Below, in pieces: positions 35,301 to 44,865 of a stretch of 64,000 nucleotides of DNA; positions within the stretch are counted from its first letter, which is position 1; each line of letters begins with the position of its first letter. The notes beneath the pieces are model-generated. The model was given only the letters and a program-made list of their open reading frames with translations. It had not been told where the DNA came from and did no database searches. A program made the position numbers and the translations under genes. The stretch covers positions 1-64,000 of the forward strand of contig NZ_BIME01000010.1 of NCBI RefSeq assembly GCF_004000925.1. Reading direction: 5' to 3'. The DNA is from Paenibacillus illinoisensis NBRC 15959. Its GTDB lineage: Bacteria; Bacillota; Bacilli; Paenibacillales; Paenibacillaceae.

Positions 35301-35355
35301 TTCAGAGAGGGGTTTCCGGTGCCTGTAATTATGCACGAAACCCCGTTTCTCTGAA
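35301..35355 (+). other. intercistronic stem-loop
   Basis: TTCAGAGA..GGTTTC pairs with GAAACC..TCTCTGAA, with an inner GGTGC/GCAC stem. No T tract follows. Such loops after binding-protein genes commonly protect the upstream message or partly reduce read-through, giving more binding protein than permease. Confidence 0.65.
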
Positions 35356-35405
35356 TTCCAATCAGGGTGTTGCTGGCATCAGCCTAAATGAGGAGGACTC
35401 GTAGA

Positions 35406-38333
35406 ATGGCTGGAATTCTACAACGAAACCGATGGATCCTGCCTACTGTACTCGTAGCGGCTGCAGCTGGCATTTTGCTGTATTTCGCCTCCGGTACGGA
35501 TGTGGAGAGTGCAGATGTCCCGCCTGGCAGTCTGCCAGCTATTGAGGTGGATGCAATCTTGCAGCAGACGAGGCAGAAGAAGGGATACGAACAATATGTA
35601 ATCCAAGCAGGTGAAGCATTGCGGCCAGAGGTGGATATCACCATTGAAGTAGGGGACTACATACGAGCTGAGGGTGAAGAGGTCCGCAAACTGATCGATT
35701 ATGAAGGCAAGGAAGGGGTTTCCTTGTATACCGGTGAGACAGGAGAGGTTGATTGGGTTGTCGATGTGCCGGAAACCGGAATGTATAATCTCTCGGCAGT
35801 TTATTTTCCTGTAGAAGGCAAAAGTTCCGCGATTGAGCGTGCACTCTATATTGACGGTCAACTTCCATTTGCGGAAGCAGCCTATTTGCAATTTGACCGC
35901 GTATGGGGCAGTGAGAAAGAAACCGCTGAGCAGGATAATCAGGGAAATGATCTTCGTCCGAAACAGGTGGAGAAACCACGCTGGATGGAAGAGACGTTCC
36001 AGGATTCAGATGGATACGAGCAGGCACCATTCAAGTTTTTTCTGGAAAAAGGGGAACACACCCTAACGCTGAAATCTACGCGTGAACCGATGGTCTTACG
36101 ATCCTTGCGGCTCTTCAACGAGAAGAATGTCCTTCCTTATGCGGAAACCGCAGGGGCACAGCAGACGGATTCTTCCGGACAGCCAAAAGATGTACTCATT
36201 CGGATTGAAGGAGAAGCGGCGATTGCCAAATCCTCACCAACGTTGTACCCGACCAGCGAGAGATCCAGTTCAGCGGTATTCCCGTATAGTGCTTCCCAGG
36301 TGCGCGTCAATACGATTGGTGGTTACAACTGGCGTCTGCCGGGACAGTGGATTGAGTGGGAGGTCGATGTGCCGGAGAGTGGACTTTATCATATCGGCTT
36401 TACTGCACAGCAGAATTTCGTCAAAGGCATCTATTCCACGCGCAAGCTGACCATCGATGGTGAGGTCCCATTTGCCGAGATGGCGAAAGCACCTTTCCGT
36501 TACCAAAGCGACTATCGCGTGGATGTGATGGGCGGGAAGGAACCCTACAAATTTCAGCTGGAAAAAGGCAAACATGTCATACGGCTGGAGAACAGCCTGG
36601 GTGACTTCGCACCGTTGATCCGCAATGTAGAGGATAGTCTGTATAACCTGAACTCCATGTACCGGCGAATTCTGATGATCACAGGCACCAAGCCGGATGA
36701 ATTCCGGGATTACCGGGTGGAGAAGCAAATTCCGAACCTGCTGGAGGTATTTGCCGGGGAGAGTAAACGACTCAAGGACGTGGCAGCGCAGCTTCGCCTT
36801 CTATCCGGCCAGTCGAGTGATCAGGAAGCGTTGATCAAGACGATGGCGCAGCAGCTGGACGAGATGATTGACAAGCCGGATACCATCCCAAGAAGGCTTG
36901 CAGCTTACAAAACGAATACGGGTGGGCTCGGAACATGGGTGCAGCAGGCACGGGAGCAGCCGCTTGAAATTGATGCCCTGTATGTCGCGTCCATCGACAG
37001 CAGTATCCCTCATAAAGGGATGGGAGCGCTGGCGAAGGTCAGTCATGAAGCGAAGACATTCTATCATTCGTTCTTCATTGACTATAACCAAATCGGCAAT
37101 GTTGCCACTTCGGAAGACCAGCGTACGGTGACGGTTTGGATCGGCAGTGGACGTGACCAGGCCAATACGATGAAGGCAATGATTGATGAGACCTTTACGC
37201 CGGAGAGCGGCATTAACGTCAATCTGAAGCTGGTCAACATGGGGACGTTATTGCCGGCTACCTTGTCTGGTGAAGGACCGGATGTAGCGATGCAGATCGG
37301 CAATGATCTACCGGTAAACTTTGCCATGCGGAACTCGGCAGTGGATCTGACCAAGTTCGCTGACTATACCTCGGTAGAACAGGAGTTCAGGGAAAGTGCC
37401 ATCATCCCCTACGTCTATGATTCAGGTGTGTATGCCCTACCCGAGACACAGACTTTTAATATGCTCTTTTACCGGAAAGACGTGCTCGCAGAACTGGGAC
37501 TTGAAGTCCCTCAAACGTGGGAAGACGTCGAGAGCCTGCTGGCTATTCTGAGCAAAAACCATATGGAATTCGGCATGCCGGTTGTGACTCAGGCCAATAT
37601 GCAGGGTGTCAACATTCCGCCCAACTCGCAGTACGCAACGATGCTTCTACAGAATGGAGGATCCTTCTACCGCAACGATGGCAAGGAATCCGATCTGGAC
37701 TCCCGCATCGGGATAGAGACATTCAAGCAGTGGACAGAGTTCTATACCGATTACAAGCTGGAGCGGGAATATGATTTTGCGAACCGCTTCAGAACAGGGC
37801 AGATGCCGATCGGCTTGACGGATTACACGATGTATAACCAGCTATCCGTATTTGCACCGGAGATTCGCGGACTATGGGGCTTCGTTCCTGTCCCGGGTAC
37901 GGTACAGGCGGATGGAACATTGAATCGCGATGTGCCAGGCGGAGGCAGCGCAGTCATGATGCTGGAGAGCGCCAAGGATAAGGAAGCCGCGTGGGAGTTC
38001 ATGAAATGGTGGACCAGCACACCGGTACAGGCTGAATTCGGCCGCGAGATGGAAGGACTGATGGGCGCTGCTGCGCGTTATCCAACGGCCAACATCAAAG
38101 CGCTTGATTCATTGCCGTGGCCAGCTGAGGATTATGCCAATCTTAAGGCACAATTTGAAACGGTGAAGGGAATTCCCGAAGTGCCAGGCGGTTATTTTAC
38201 CGGACGCCATCTGTTCAATGCCTTTTACAAAACGGTGGTTGGTCAAGTAGAAGCCAGAGAATCCATCATGGACTACACCCAGTATATTCAGGACGAGATT
38301 CGGATCAAACGTAATGAATTTGGTCTTCCGTAA
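35406..38333 (+). CDS. membrane-anchored protein with two carbohydrate-binding-like modules and a solute-binding domain
   Basis: This 975-residue protein has an N-terminal membrane helix (about 8-28) without lipobox. Two beta-sandwich modules of CBM6/35 type follow (about 80-245 and 263-405), each with a DVPE-x-G-x-Y motif and a GE/KH-x-L/I-x-L ending (EKGEHTLTLKS, EKGKHVIRLEN). A helical linker (about 405-560) leads to a MalE-type binding domain (about 570-940; GEGPDVAMQIGNDLP, MPIGLTDYTMYNQ, WEFMKWWTSTP). It probably binds a polymer or long oligosaccharide and hands it to the permeases. GAGGAGG precedes ATG 35406. Confidence 0.82.
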   Translation: MAGILQRNRWILPTVLVAAAAGILLYFASGTDVESADVPPGSLPAIEVDAILQQTRQKKGYEQYVIQAGEALRPEVDITIEVGDYIRAEGEEVRKLIDYEGKEGVSLYTGETGEVDWVVDVPETGMYNLSAVYFPVEGKSSAIERALYIDGQLPFAEAAYLQFDRVWGSEKETAEQDNQGNDLRPKQVEKPRWMEETFQDSDGYEQAPFKFFLEKGEHTLTLKSTREPMVLRSLRLFNEKNVLPYAETAGAQQTDSSGQPKDVLIRIEGEAAIAKSSPTLYPTSERSSSAVFPYSASQVRVNTIGGYNWRLPGQWIEWEVDVPESGLYHIGFTAQQNFVKGIYSTRKLTIDGEVPFAEMAKAPFRYQSDYRVDVMGGKEPYKFQLEKGKHVIRLENSLGDFAPLIRNVEDSLYNLNSMYRRILMITGTKPDEFRDYRVEKQIPNLLEVFAGESKRLKDVAAQLRLLSGQSSDQEALIKTMAQQLDEMIDKPDTIPRRLAAYKTNTGGLGTWVQQAREQPLEIDALYVASIDSSIPHKGMGALAKVSHEAKTFYHSFFIDYNQIGNVATSEDQRTVTVWIGSGRDQANTMKAMIDETFTPESGINVNLKLVNMGTLLPATLSGEGPDVAMQIGNDLPVNFAMRNSAVDLTKFADYTSVEQEFRESAIIPYVYDSGVYALPETQTFNMLFYRKDVLAELGLEVPQTWEDVESLLAILSKNHMEFGMPVVTQANMQGVNIPPNSQYATMLLQNGGSFYRNDGKESDLDSRIGIETFKQWTEFYTDYKLEREYDFANRFRTGQMPIGLTDYTMYNQLSVFAPEIRGLWGFVPVPGTVQADGTLNRDVPGGGSAVMMLESAKDKEAAWEFMKWWTSTPVQAEFGREMEGLMGAAARYPTANIKALDSLPWPAEDYANLKAQFETVKGIPEVPGGYFTGRHLFNAFYKTVVGQVEARESIMDYTQYIQDEIRIKRNEFGLP

Positions 38334-38351
38334 GCAGAGGGAGGGTTAACA

Positions 38352-39320
38352 GTGTCACAAATATCACTCCGAGACGGTCAACATAGTCCTCCTGAGAAGG
38401 CTTCAAGGATGGGCATGAAATCATGGTGGAGCTGGAAGCTCCAGGAGATGAAAGCCAGCAAGCATTCCTATGTCCTGCTGGCTCCCTACATGATTCTGTT
38501 CACCATGTTTACCGTGATCCCGGTTGTTATCTCTATCATACTCAGCTTCACCTATTTCAACATGCTGGAGTTTCCGCGATTTATTGGCTGGCAGAATTAT
38601 ACTCGGCTGTTTTTGGAGGATGACGTATTCCTGATTGCCATCAAGAATACGCTGCTGTTTGCCATTATTACCGGACCGATCAGTTACATTGCCTGTTTTG
38701 TGTTTGCATGGATTATTAACGAATTAACTCCCAAATGGAGAGCGTTCATGACGCTGATCTTCTACGCGCCATCCATTTCGGGGAATGTTTACTTTATCTG
38801 GCTGATGATTTTCTCGGGCGATCGCTACGGTATTGCCAATGGGTTATTGATCCGATGGGGCTTCCTGCTGGAGCCGATCCAGTGGCTGAAGTCGGAGGCG
38901 TACATCATGCCCATCCTCATTCTGGTACAGCTGTGGCTGAGCCTGGGCACAGGGTTTCTGGCGTTCATCGCTGGTTTGCAGACGGTTGACCGGACGCTGT
39001 ATGAAGCAGGCGCGGTGGACGGGATCAAAAATCGCTGGCAGGAGCTCTGGTATATTACATTGCCTTCGATGCGGCCGCAGCTGATGTTCGGTGCGGTCAT
39101 TCAACTCACGACCTCGTTTGCCGTGGCGGACGTTTCCATCGCACTAGCTGGATTTCCGAGCGTGAACTATGCGGCAGAGACGGTGGTCACTCACCTGATC
39201 GACTTTGGTACAACACGGTTTGAGATGGGTTATGCTTCGGCGATTGCAACCGTACTCTTCATGATTATGGTAGGCACTAACCTGTTGGTACAGAAATTGC
39301 TGCGAAGGGTGGGAGAATAG
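38352..39320 (+). CDS. ABC sugar transporter permease (MalF/LacF type)
   Basis: This 322-residue permease has a polar N-terminal extension, six membrane helices and the ATPase-contact EAA loop EAGAVDGIKNRWQELW. It pairs with the next gene two bases on. No ATPase is encoded in the cluster, so a shared MsmX-type ATPase elsewhere must be used, as is usual for these systems in Bacillales. GAGGGAGG precedes the start, which is GTG. Confidence 0.9.
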   Translation: MSQISLRDGQHSPPEKASRMGMKSWWSWKLQEMKASKHSYVLLAPYMILFTMFTVIPVVISIILSFTYFNMLEFPRFIGWQNYTRLFLEDDVFLIAIKNTLLFAIITGPISYIACFVFAWIINELTPKWRAFMTLIFYAPSISGNVYFIWLMIFSGDRYGIANGLLIRWGFLLEPIQWLKSEAYIMPILILVQLWLSLGTGFLAFIAGLQTVDRTLYEAGAVDGIKNRWQELWYITLPSMRPQLMFGAVIQLTTSFAVADVSIALAGFPSVNYAAETVVTHLIDFGTTRFEMGYASAIATVLFMIMVGTNLLVQKLLRRVGE

Positions 39321-39322
39321 CT

Positions 39323-40186
39323 ATGGCTGCAATTGCGACAGGCAAAAAGCGGGTGAATCGCTCGTTATCAGGCAGTCTCTCCCTGTTTGCCCTTCTGCTC
39401 GTATTTGGTGCCTTCATGGTACTGCCGCTGATCTATGCGATCAACAATGCATTCAAACCGCTGGATGAGATTTTTACCTTTCCGCCGACCTTGTTTGTCA
39501 AAAATCCAACGTTCAGCAACTTTACGGATTTGCTGAATTTGCTGAGCGACTCGTGGGTGCCCTTCTCACGATATATATTCAATACCGTTTTTATTACGGG
39601 CATTGGCATTGTAGGCCATGTGCTCTTGGCTTCAGCAGCGGCCTATCCGCTTGCCAAGCATAAATTTCCGGGCAAAGTGTTCATGTTCCAGGTGGTTGTG
39701 CTATCGCTCATGTTCACCCCTGCCGTAACAGCAATTCCCAATTATATGATCATGTCCTGGCTCGGCTGGATAGACACGTATTGGGCCGTTATCATTCCGG
39801 CATTCGCCTATTCACTTGGTCTGTATCTGATGAAACAGTTCATGGAGCAGATTCCGGATGCCCTGCTGGAAGCGGCGAAGATTGATGGTGCGAGTGAATA
39901 CCGGATCTTCTGGTCGATTGTGATGCCAAATGTGAAGCCCGCCTGGCTGACCTTGATCATCCTGCTGTTCCAGATGTTATGGGGTAGTGACGGCAACGGC
40001 TACATATACAGCGAGCAGCTCAAGACACTGCATTACGCAGCAGGACAGATTATTCAAGGCGGAATATCCCGGGCAGGAGCAGGTGCTGCGGTGGCACTTA
40101 TTCTGATGAGTGTGCCGATCACACTGTTTATTTTCTCGCAGAGCCGCATTATTGAGACGATGGCGAGCTCGGGCATGAAGGATTGA
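39323..40186 (+). CDS. ABC sugar transporter permease (MalG type)
   Basis: This 287-residue permease has six helices and the EAA loop EAAKIDGASEYRIFWSIVMP. It is the second half of the permease pair. The N-terminus is short and basic. The gene follows the first permease by two bases, and the NHL-protein start lies 11 bases after its stop, so translation is tightly linked. Confidence 0.9.
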   Translation: MAAIATGKKRVNRSLSGSLSLFALLLVFGAFMVLPLIYAINNAFKPLDEIFTFPPTLFVKNPTFSNFTDLLNLLSDSWVPFSRYIFNTVFITGIGIVGHVLLASAAAYPLAKHKFPGKVFMFQVVVLSLMFTPAVTAIPNYMIMSWLGWIDTYWAVIIPAFAYSLGLYLMKQFMEQIPDALLEAAKIDGASEYRIFWSIVMPNVKPAWLTLIILLFQMLWGSDGNGYIYSEQLKTLHYAAGQIIQGGISRAGAGAAVALILMSVPITLFIFSQSRIIETMASSGMKD

Positions 40187-40197
40187 GGGGGAGCGAT

Positions 40198-41664
40198 ATG
40201 GCACGCACAGTGAAAAGATGGCTTGTTCTCCTGGCGGCAGTATCTCTGCTCCTGGCGAATGCGGTGCCTGCGGCAGCTTCTTCGGCGCCGTATGAGAGTT
40301 ATAACTACAACTCCTGGAGAGAAGCCGTTCCTTCCCCGGACGCCTATCTGCCCAAGCGAACCATCTCGGGCAGCGATTTGGGCATCGGGGAGTTCAAGGA
40401 TCCCGGTGATGTGAATGTATCTCCATCCGGTCAGATCTATATTTTGGATAGCGGCAACAGCCGGATTGTTATATTGGATGCAGAGTATAAGCTTCTTCGG
40501 GTCATGGACGGGTTCACGGGAGAAGGCAGCAAGGAAACATTTAATGCTCCTGGTGGACTGTTTGTGGATGAAGAGGAGCGAATCTATATCGCAGATACAG
40601 GGAACAATCGGGTCGTGATCCTGGATGCAGAGGGGCAATTGGATCATATAATCAAGGCGCCCGAGTCGGATGTTCTGGCGACGAATTTTCAATTCCAGCC
40701 GCTGAAGTTGACGGTTGACCATGTGGGCCGGGTTTATGTAGTAGCTCAAGGCGTTTACGAAGGAATTATGCAGTTTGACGAGACGGGGAAGTTTATCGGA
40801 TACGTCGGCACCAATAAGGTGGAGCGGGACTACGGCGAATATATCTGGCGCATGTTCTCCACCAAGGCCCAGCGGGCACAGATGGTCCTGTTTGTACCGA
40901 CGGAGTTTTCTAACGCGGATATCGACCATAAAGGGTTTGTCTACGCAACCAATATCGATCCTGGTTCGAATGAGCCGATCAAACGACTCAATCCGTCCGG
41001 AGAAGATGTGCTGAAGCGGTTTGGTTATTTTGACGTCAAGGGGGATATCCGGTTCCGCAACAATACGGGGCCATCCAAGCTTATTGATGTGAAAGTGCTG
41101 GGCAACGGCATGTACAGTGTGCTGGACGCGACACAGAATCGGGTGTTCACTTACGACGATGAGGGTCATCTGCTCTACATCTATGGTGGCAAAGGAAATC
41201 AGGTAGGCACGCTCAAAACACCCGTTGCCATTGAGCAATCCGGCGATCACCAGCTGGTTCTTGACCGGGGGAAGAGCAACCTGGTGGTCTATGAGCCGAC
41301 TCGGTTTGGAACCAACGTGAATGAGGCGGTTGCCCTTCATTATCAGGGTGAGGATACGGAAGCTGTGCATATTTGGCAAGAAGTACTGAAGCTGAACGCC
41401 AATTATGATATTGCCTATATCGGTATCGGCAAATCCTTGCTCATGGAGAAGAAAAATAAGGAGGCTCTCGGCTACTTCGAGCTTGGGATGGACCGCAAGA
41501 GTTATTCGGTGGCGTTCAAAAGGTACCGGCGGGAGATGATGAAGGAACATTTCGGCACGTTCCTGACCGCAGGTATGGTACTGATTTTCATTCTGATCCT
41601 GGCCCGGGTGGCGGTTAAATGGAAACGGAGGAGGCAGATTGACCGTGAAGCAGGATTACATTAA
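40198..41664 (+). CDS. NHL-repeat propeller protein with TPR and C-terminal membrane anchor
   Basis: This 488-residue protein has a signal peptide (cleavage near AAASSA, about 30). NHL/beta-propeller repeats follow (about 45-370: DPGDVNVSPSGQIYILDSGN, APGGLFVDEERIYIADTGNN-like). Then comes a TPR-like helical pair (about 375-440: HYQGEDTEAVHIWQEVLKLN) and one transmembrane helix (about 455-475) with a basic tail. It is predicted to sit outside the membrane as a scaffold or glycan-binding platform beside the transporter. The start at 40198 has GAGGGGGAG upstream. Confidence 0.82.
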   Translation: MARTVKRWLVLLAAVSLLLANAVPAAASSAPYESYNYNSWREAVPSPDAYLPKRTISGSDLGIGEFKDPGDVNVSPSGQIYILDSGNSRIVILDAEYKLLRVMDGFTGEGSKETFNAPGGLFVDEEERIYIADTGNNRVVILDAEGQLDHIIKAPESDVLATNFQFQPLKLTVDHVGRVYVVAQGVYEGIMQFDETGKFIGYVGTNKVERDYGEYIWRMFSTKAQRAQMVLFVPTEFSNADIDHKGFVYATNIDPGSNEPIKRLNPSGEDVLKRFGYFDVKGDIRFRNNTGPSKLIDVKVLGNGMYSVLDATQNRVFTYDDEGHLLYIYGGKGNQVGTLKTPVAIEQSGDHQLVLDRGKSNLVVYEPTRFGTNVNEAVALHYQGEDTEAVHIWQEVLKLNANYDIAYIGIGKSLLMEKKNKEALGYFELGMDRKSYSVAFKRYRREMMKEHFGTFLTAGMVLIFILILARVAVKWKRRRQIDREAGLH

Positions 41665-42265
41665 GTTTCCGCTGCATCTCATTTTTCACCCTATCGATGC
41701 ATACTGGGACCTCAAGTCGGATAACCGGGGACGGATGCTTGTTGCCTTTTTGGCACTCGCGCTCACCATCATCATGATGACTTTGCAAAAGCAATACGCG
41801 GGATTTCTCGTCAATTTTACGGATCCTCGCACCATCAACAGTATTGTGGAGATCGCGACGGTTGCGGTGCCGTTCTTCCTATGGTGCATTGCCAATTGGT
41901 CGGTGACGACGCTGATGGAAGGGGAAGGCAAGTTCAGGGAAATCTTTCTCGCGACAGGATACTCGCTCATACCGGTTATTCTGATCTATGCCCCAATGAT
42001 CGTCATCAGCCGGTTCATGGTGCAGGAGGAAACTGCTTTTTATTACCTGTTTAACAGCATTGCATTCTTCTGGTTTCTGCTGCTCCTGTTCATTGGCACG
42101 ATGACGGTGCACCAATATACGGTGTTCAAAACGATCATTACGATGCTGCTGACGCTCATTGTGATGGGGATTATCGTTTTCCTCGGAGCACTCGTGTTCA
42201 GTATGCTGCAGCAATTATATGAATTCGGTTATAACATATACCGCGAGTTGATTTTTCGGACCTAA
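41639..42265 (+). CDS. Yip1-like multispan membrane protein
   Basis: This 208-residue protein has five predicted membrane helices, as in the YIP1/DUF1282 family: FHPIDAYWDLKSDNRG near the start, then helices around 35-50, 70-90, 105-125, 135-155 and 165-190. Its role in this type of cluster is unknown; it may help assemble the transporter or the NHL protein in the membrane. The TTG start overlaps the end of the NHL gene by 26 bases. GGAGGAGG serves either this TTG or GTG 41645. Confidence 0.78.
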   Translation: MTVKQDYIKFPLHLIFHPIDAYWDLKSDNRGRMLVAFLALALTIIMMTLQKQYAGFLVNFTDPRTINSIVEIATVAVPFFLWCIANWSVTTLMEGEGKFREIFLATGYSLIPVILIYAPMIVISRFMVQEETAFYYLFNSIAFFWFLLLLFIGTMTVHQYTVFKTIITMLLTLIVMGIIVFLGALVFSMLQQLYEFGYNIYRELIFRT

Positions 42266-42279
42266 AGGAGGCGGCATCC

Positions 42280-44865
42280 GTGATCAAAAGGCAACGATTA
42301 TATACGGTGCTGGCCAGTGGCACAGCTGTGATTCTGATGACAGCCGGACTGCTGTATATCAACAACAGGGGAGTACCCGCTATAGAAGTAGCAGCTTATC
42401 TGGAAGCAACAACAGAGACGATGCCAGCCGAAGCAGAGACACTGAAGTATCTAGCGGATACCTCGCAGGGTGTGCCAGGCATGCAATTGGTCGCTGAGGA
42501 CCAGGAATTGGCGCTTTATTATAACGAGGAGACAACCGAGATCGCCGTGCGTGACGGGGCTAGCGGAGAGATCTGGTACAGCAATCCGAAAGGACGCACG
42601 CAAGATGGTCTGGCTTCGGCTTATGAGAAAGAAGTCCTGTCGTCCCAACTAAACATCTCCTTCCGGGATGCGATAGGTACACTGGAGAACTTTCCGAATT
42701 TCAGCACCAGTATTACCAACAAACAATTTGTTGCTGCCAATGTGGATGGGGGAATCCGGATTACTTACACACTTGGAGATACCTCGCTCGGTATCGATGC
42801 ATTGCCCAGATTGATTAGCAAACAGCGCCTGGAGGAGAAGGTTCTTTCGAAACTGGATGCCACCGCCGCAAGGTATGCTTCTGCCCGTTACTATCCAACC
42901 AAGGACAATCCGGATGTTCTGGAAAGGCTGGATGGACAGATCTCGAAGCAGCTTGTCCTGAACAAGATGCTGGATGCCTTTGAAACAGCGGGTTACACCG
43001 CAGACGATCTTGCTTATGACAATCAGGAAAATGGGGTTGAAGGCGGTGGTGCTTCGGATAAGCCCAGCTTCGTCATCCCGGTGGAATATCGGCTGGATCA
43101 AGGCTCGCTGGTAGTGACCGTACCTCTGAGTCAAGTGGAAGAGAGTGGTCAATATCGTATTCGTAACATGGATTTGCTCGCATACTTTGGTGCCGCGGAT
43201 ACCAAAGGCGAAGGGTATATGTTCGTGCCGGACGGGTCAGGCAGTTTAATCCATCTGAATAACGGAAAGGTCAAGGAAGAGCAGTATGTACAGCGTGTAT
43301 ACGGTGCAGACCCTAACGACAATTCGCTCAGTCGGCCCCAGGTCAGCGAATCAGCACATATGCCTGTATTTGGCCTCAAGAATGGGGAGCATGCCTGGTT
43401 TGCCGTGATTGAAAAAGGAGACGCAATGGCCAGCATCTCTGCCGATATCGGAGGCAGGCAGAACAGTTACAACCATGTATATGCGACCTTCTCCCTGCGT
43501 GGGGAGGATGAACTGGAGATGTATACCTCGCAGAACATGCAGGAGATTCAACTGCTGAGTGAAGATCCTTTTCGCGGAGATATCCAGGTCCGATATCATT
43601 TCCTGCATGGAGAAGATGCCAGTTATTCCGGTATGGCTCGCCTTTATCAGCAGCAGTTGGTGGATGGGGGTGTGCTGAAACCGCTGGAAGAACAGACGGA
43701 GCTGCCGTTCTATGTGAGTGTACTCGGTGCAGTCGACCAAAAGGCCTCTTTTCTGGGTGTGCCTTATCGGACCACACTAGCCATGACGACGTATGAACAG
43801 GCAGCTCACATGGCAGCAACGTTACAGCAGGAAGGTGTAAGCCGCATACAGATGCGGTATCAGGGTTGGTTCGGTGGCGGGTTCAGCCACCATACACCGA
43901 CCCAAGTGAAGCTGGATCGTGAGGTAGGCAGTCGTTCTGAGCTGCAGGAATTGTCTGCCCAATTGCAGCAGTCTGGTGGAGCGCTATTCCCTGATGTGGC
44001 ATTCCAGCGGATCTATCATGATGACTCGCGTTTTGCGCCGTCTTCTGATGCGGCCCGGTTTGTAACCAAGGAGACCGCAGAATTGTATCCTTACAGTCCT
44101 GCTCTCAACCGAATGGATCAGAGCAAGGACAGCTATTATCTGCTCTCCGCTGCCAAGCTTCCTTATGTAATCAGCGAATTTGCCGGGAAAATTACAAAAC
44201 TTGCGCTCGGCGGATTGTCACTCCGTGATCTCGGGCAGGTCCTTACTTCCGATTATCGGGATAGCCGTGTAATTCACCGCGAGACGGCCAAGAACATTGT
44301 GAAGGAGCAGCTTGGCAAGCTGCAGCAGGCGTATCCGAGCATGATGTTATCATCGGCTAATGCCTATGCATGGGGATATGCGGAGCATGTAGTGGATGTG
44401 CCTCAAGGCTCCAGTTGGTTCAACATTACCGATGAGGAAGTTCCTTTTTATGAAATGGTCATTCATGGTTATATGAACTACGCAGCATCTCCCATGAATA
44501 CATCAGGAGATCAGGACCTGCGCAAGCAGCTGCTGCGAAGTCTTGAACTTGGTGCAGCCCCCCATTTCCAATGGACGCATGAACCATCATCCAGGCTGAA
44601 GTTGACGAATTATGATTCGGCTTATGCTACCGCGTACGAAGACTGGATAGATGATGCGGTTGATCTGTACAAGGAAGCAGATGAGGTGTTGAAAGGGTTG
44701 GGGAATCAGCAGATTACCGGGCATGAACGAATTCAGGAAGGCGTGGTCCGGGTCACGTACAGCGGCGGTACGTCTATCCTTATAAACTACACTGACGATC
44801 GGGTAACTGTAGACGGAGTGTCGGTTGGGGAAGCCGACTATGCCGTGGAAGGAGTGGGCCGATGA
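42280..44865 (+). CDS. DUF5696 protein, glycosidase-like envelope protein
   Basis: This 861-residue protein has an N-terminal membrane helix or uncleaved signal (about 8-27). A beta-sandwich region follows (about 60-380, with YMFVPDGSGSLIHLNNG), then a probable barrel domain (about 480-770; IQMRYQGWFGGGF, GALFPDVAFQRIY, MLSSANAYAWGYAEHV) and a C-terminal beta domain. This layout resembles retaining alpha-glycosidases of the GH31/36/101 kind. That likeness is an inference from pattern, and no activity is known to me for DUF5696. The GTG start follows AAAGGAGG. The stop overlaps the next permease start. Confidence 0.78.
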   Translation: MIKRQRLYTVLASGTAVILMTAGLLYINNRGVPAIEVAAYLEATTETMPAEAETLKYLADTSQGVPGMQLVAEDQELALYYNEETTEIAVRDGASGEIWYSNPKGRTQDGLASAYEKEVLSSQLNISFRDAIGTLENFPNFSTSITNKQFVAANVDGGIRITYTLGDTSLGIDALPRLISKQRLEEKVLSKLDATAARYASARYYPTKDNPDVLERLDGQISKQLVLNKMLDAFETAGYTADDLAYDNQENGVEGGGASDKPSFVIPVEYRLDQGSLVVTVPLSQVEESGQYRIRNMDLLAYFGAADTKGEGYMFVPDGSGSLIHLNNGKVKEEQYVQRVYGADPNDNSLSRPQVSESAHMPVFGLKNGEHAWFAVIEKGDAMASISADIGGRQNSYNHVYATFSLRGEDELEMYTSQNMQEIQLLSEDPFRGDIQVRYHFLHGEDASYSGMARLYQQQLVDGGVLKPLEEQTELPFYVSVLGAVDQKASFLGVPYRTTLAMTTYEQAAHMAATLQQEGVSRIQMRYQGWFGGGFSHHTPTQVKLDREVGSRSELQELSAQLQQSGGALFPDVAFQRIYHDDSRFAPSSDAARFVTKETAELYPYSPALNRMDQSKDSYYLLSAAKLPYVISEFAGKITKLALGGLSLRDLGQVLTSDYRDSRVIHRETAKNIVKEQLGKLQQAYPSMMLSSANAYAWGYAEHVVDVPQGSSWFNITDEEVPFYEMVIHGYMNYAASPMNTSGDQDLRKQLLRSLELGAAPHFQWTHEPSSRLKLTNYDSAYATAYEDWIDDAVDLYKEADEVLKGLGNQQITGHERIQEGVVRVTYSGGTSILINYTDDRVTVDGVSVGEADYAVEGVGR

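Noticed and set aside
40054..41550. A 498-codon open frame on the minus strand opposite the NHL protein gene
   Set aside because: It is antisense to a gene with clear domains, has no ribosome binding site and gives a Cys/His/Arg-mixed product without known motifs; long shadow frames of this sort are common in G+C-balanced coding DNA.
43376..43819. Minus-strand frames of 129-147 codons within the DUF5696 gene
   Set aside because: They overlap each other and a strong coding frame, and show His/Pro-rich shadow composition.
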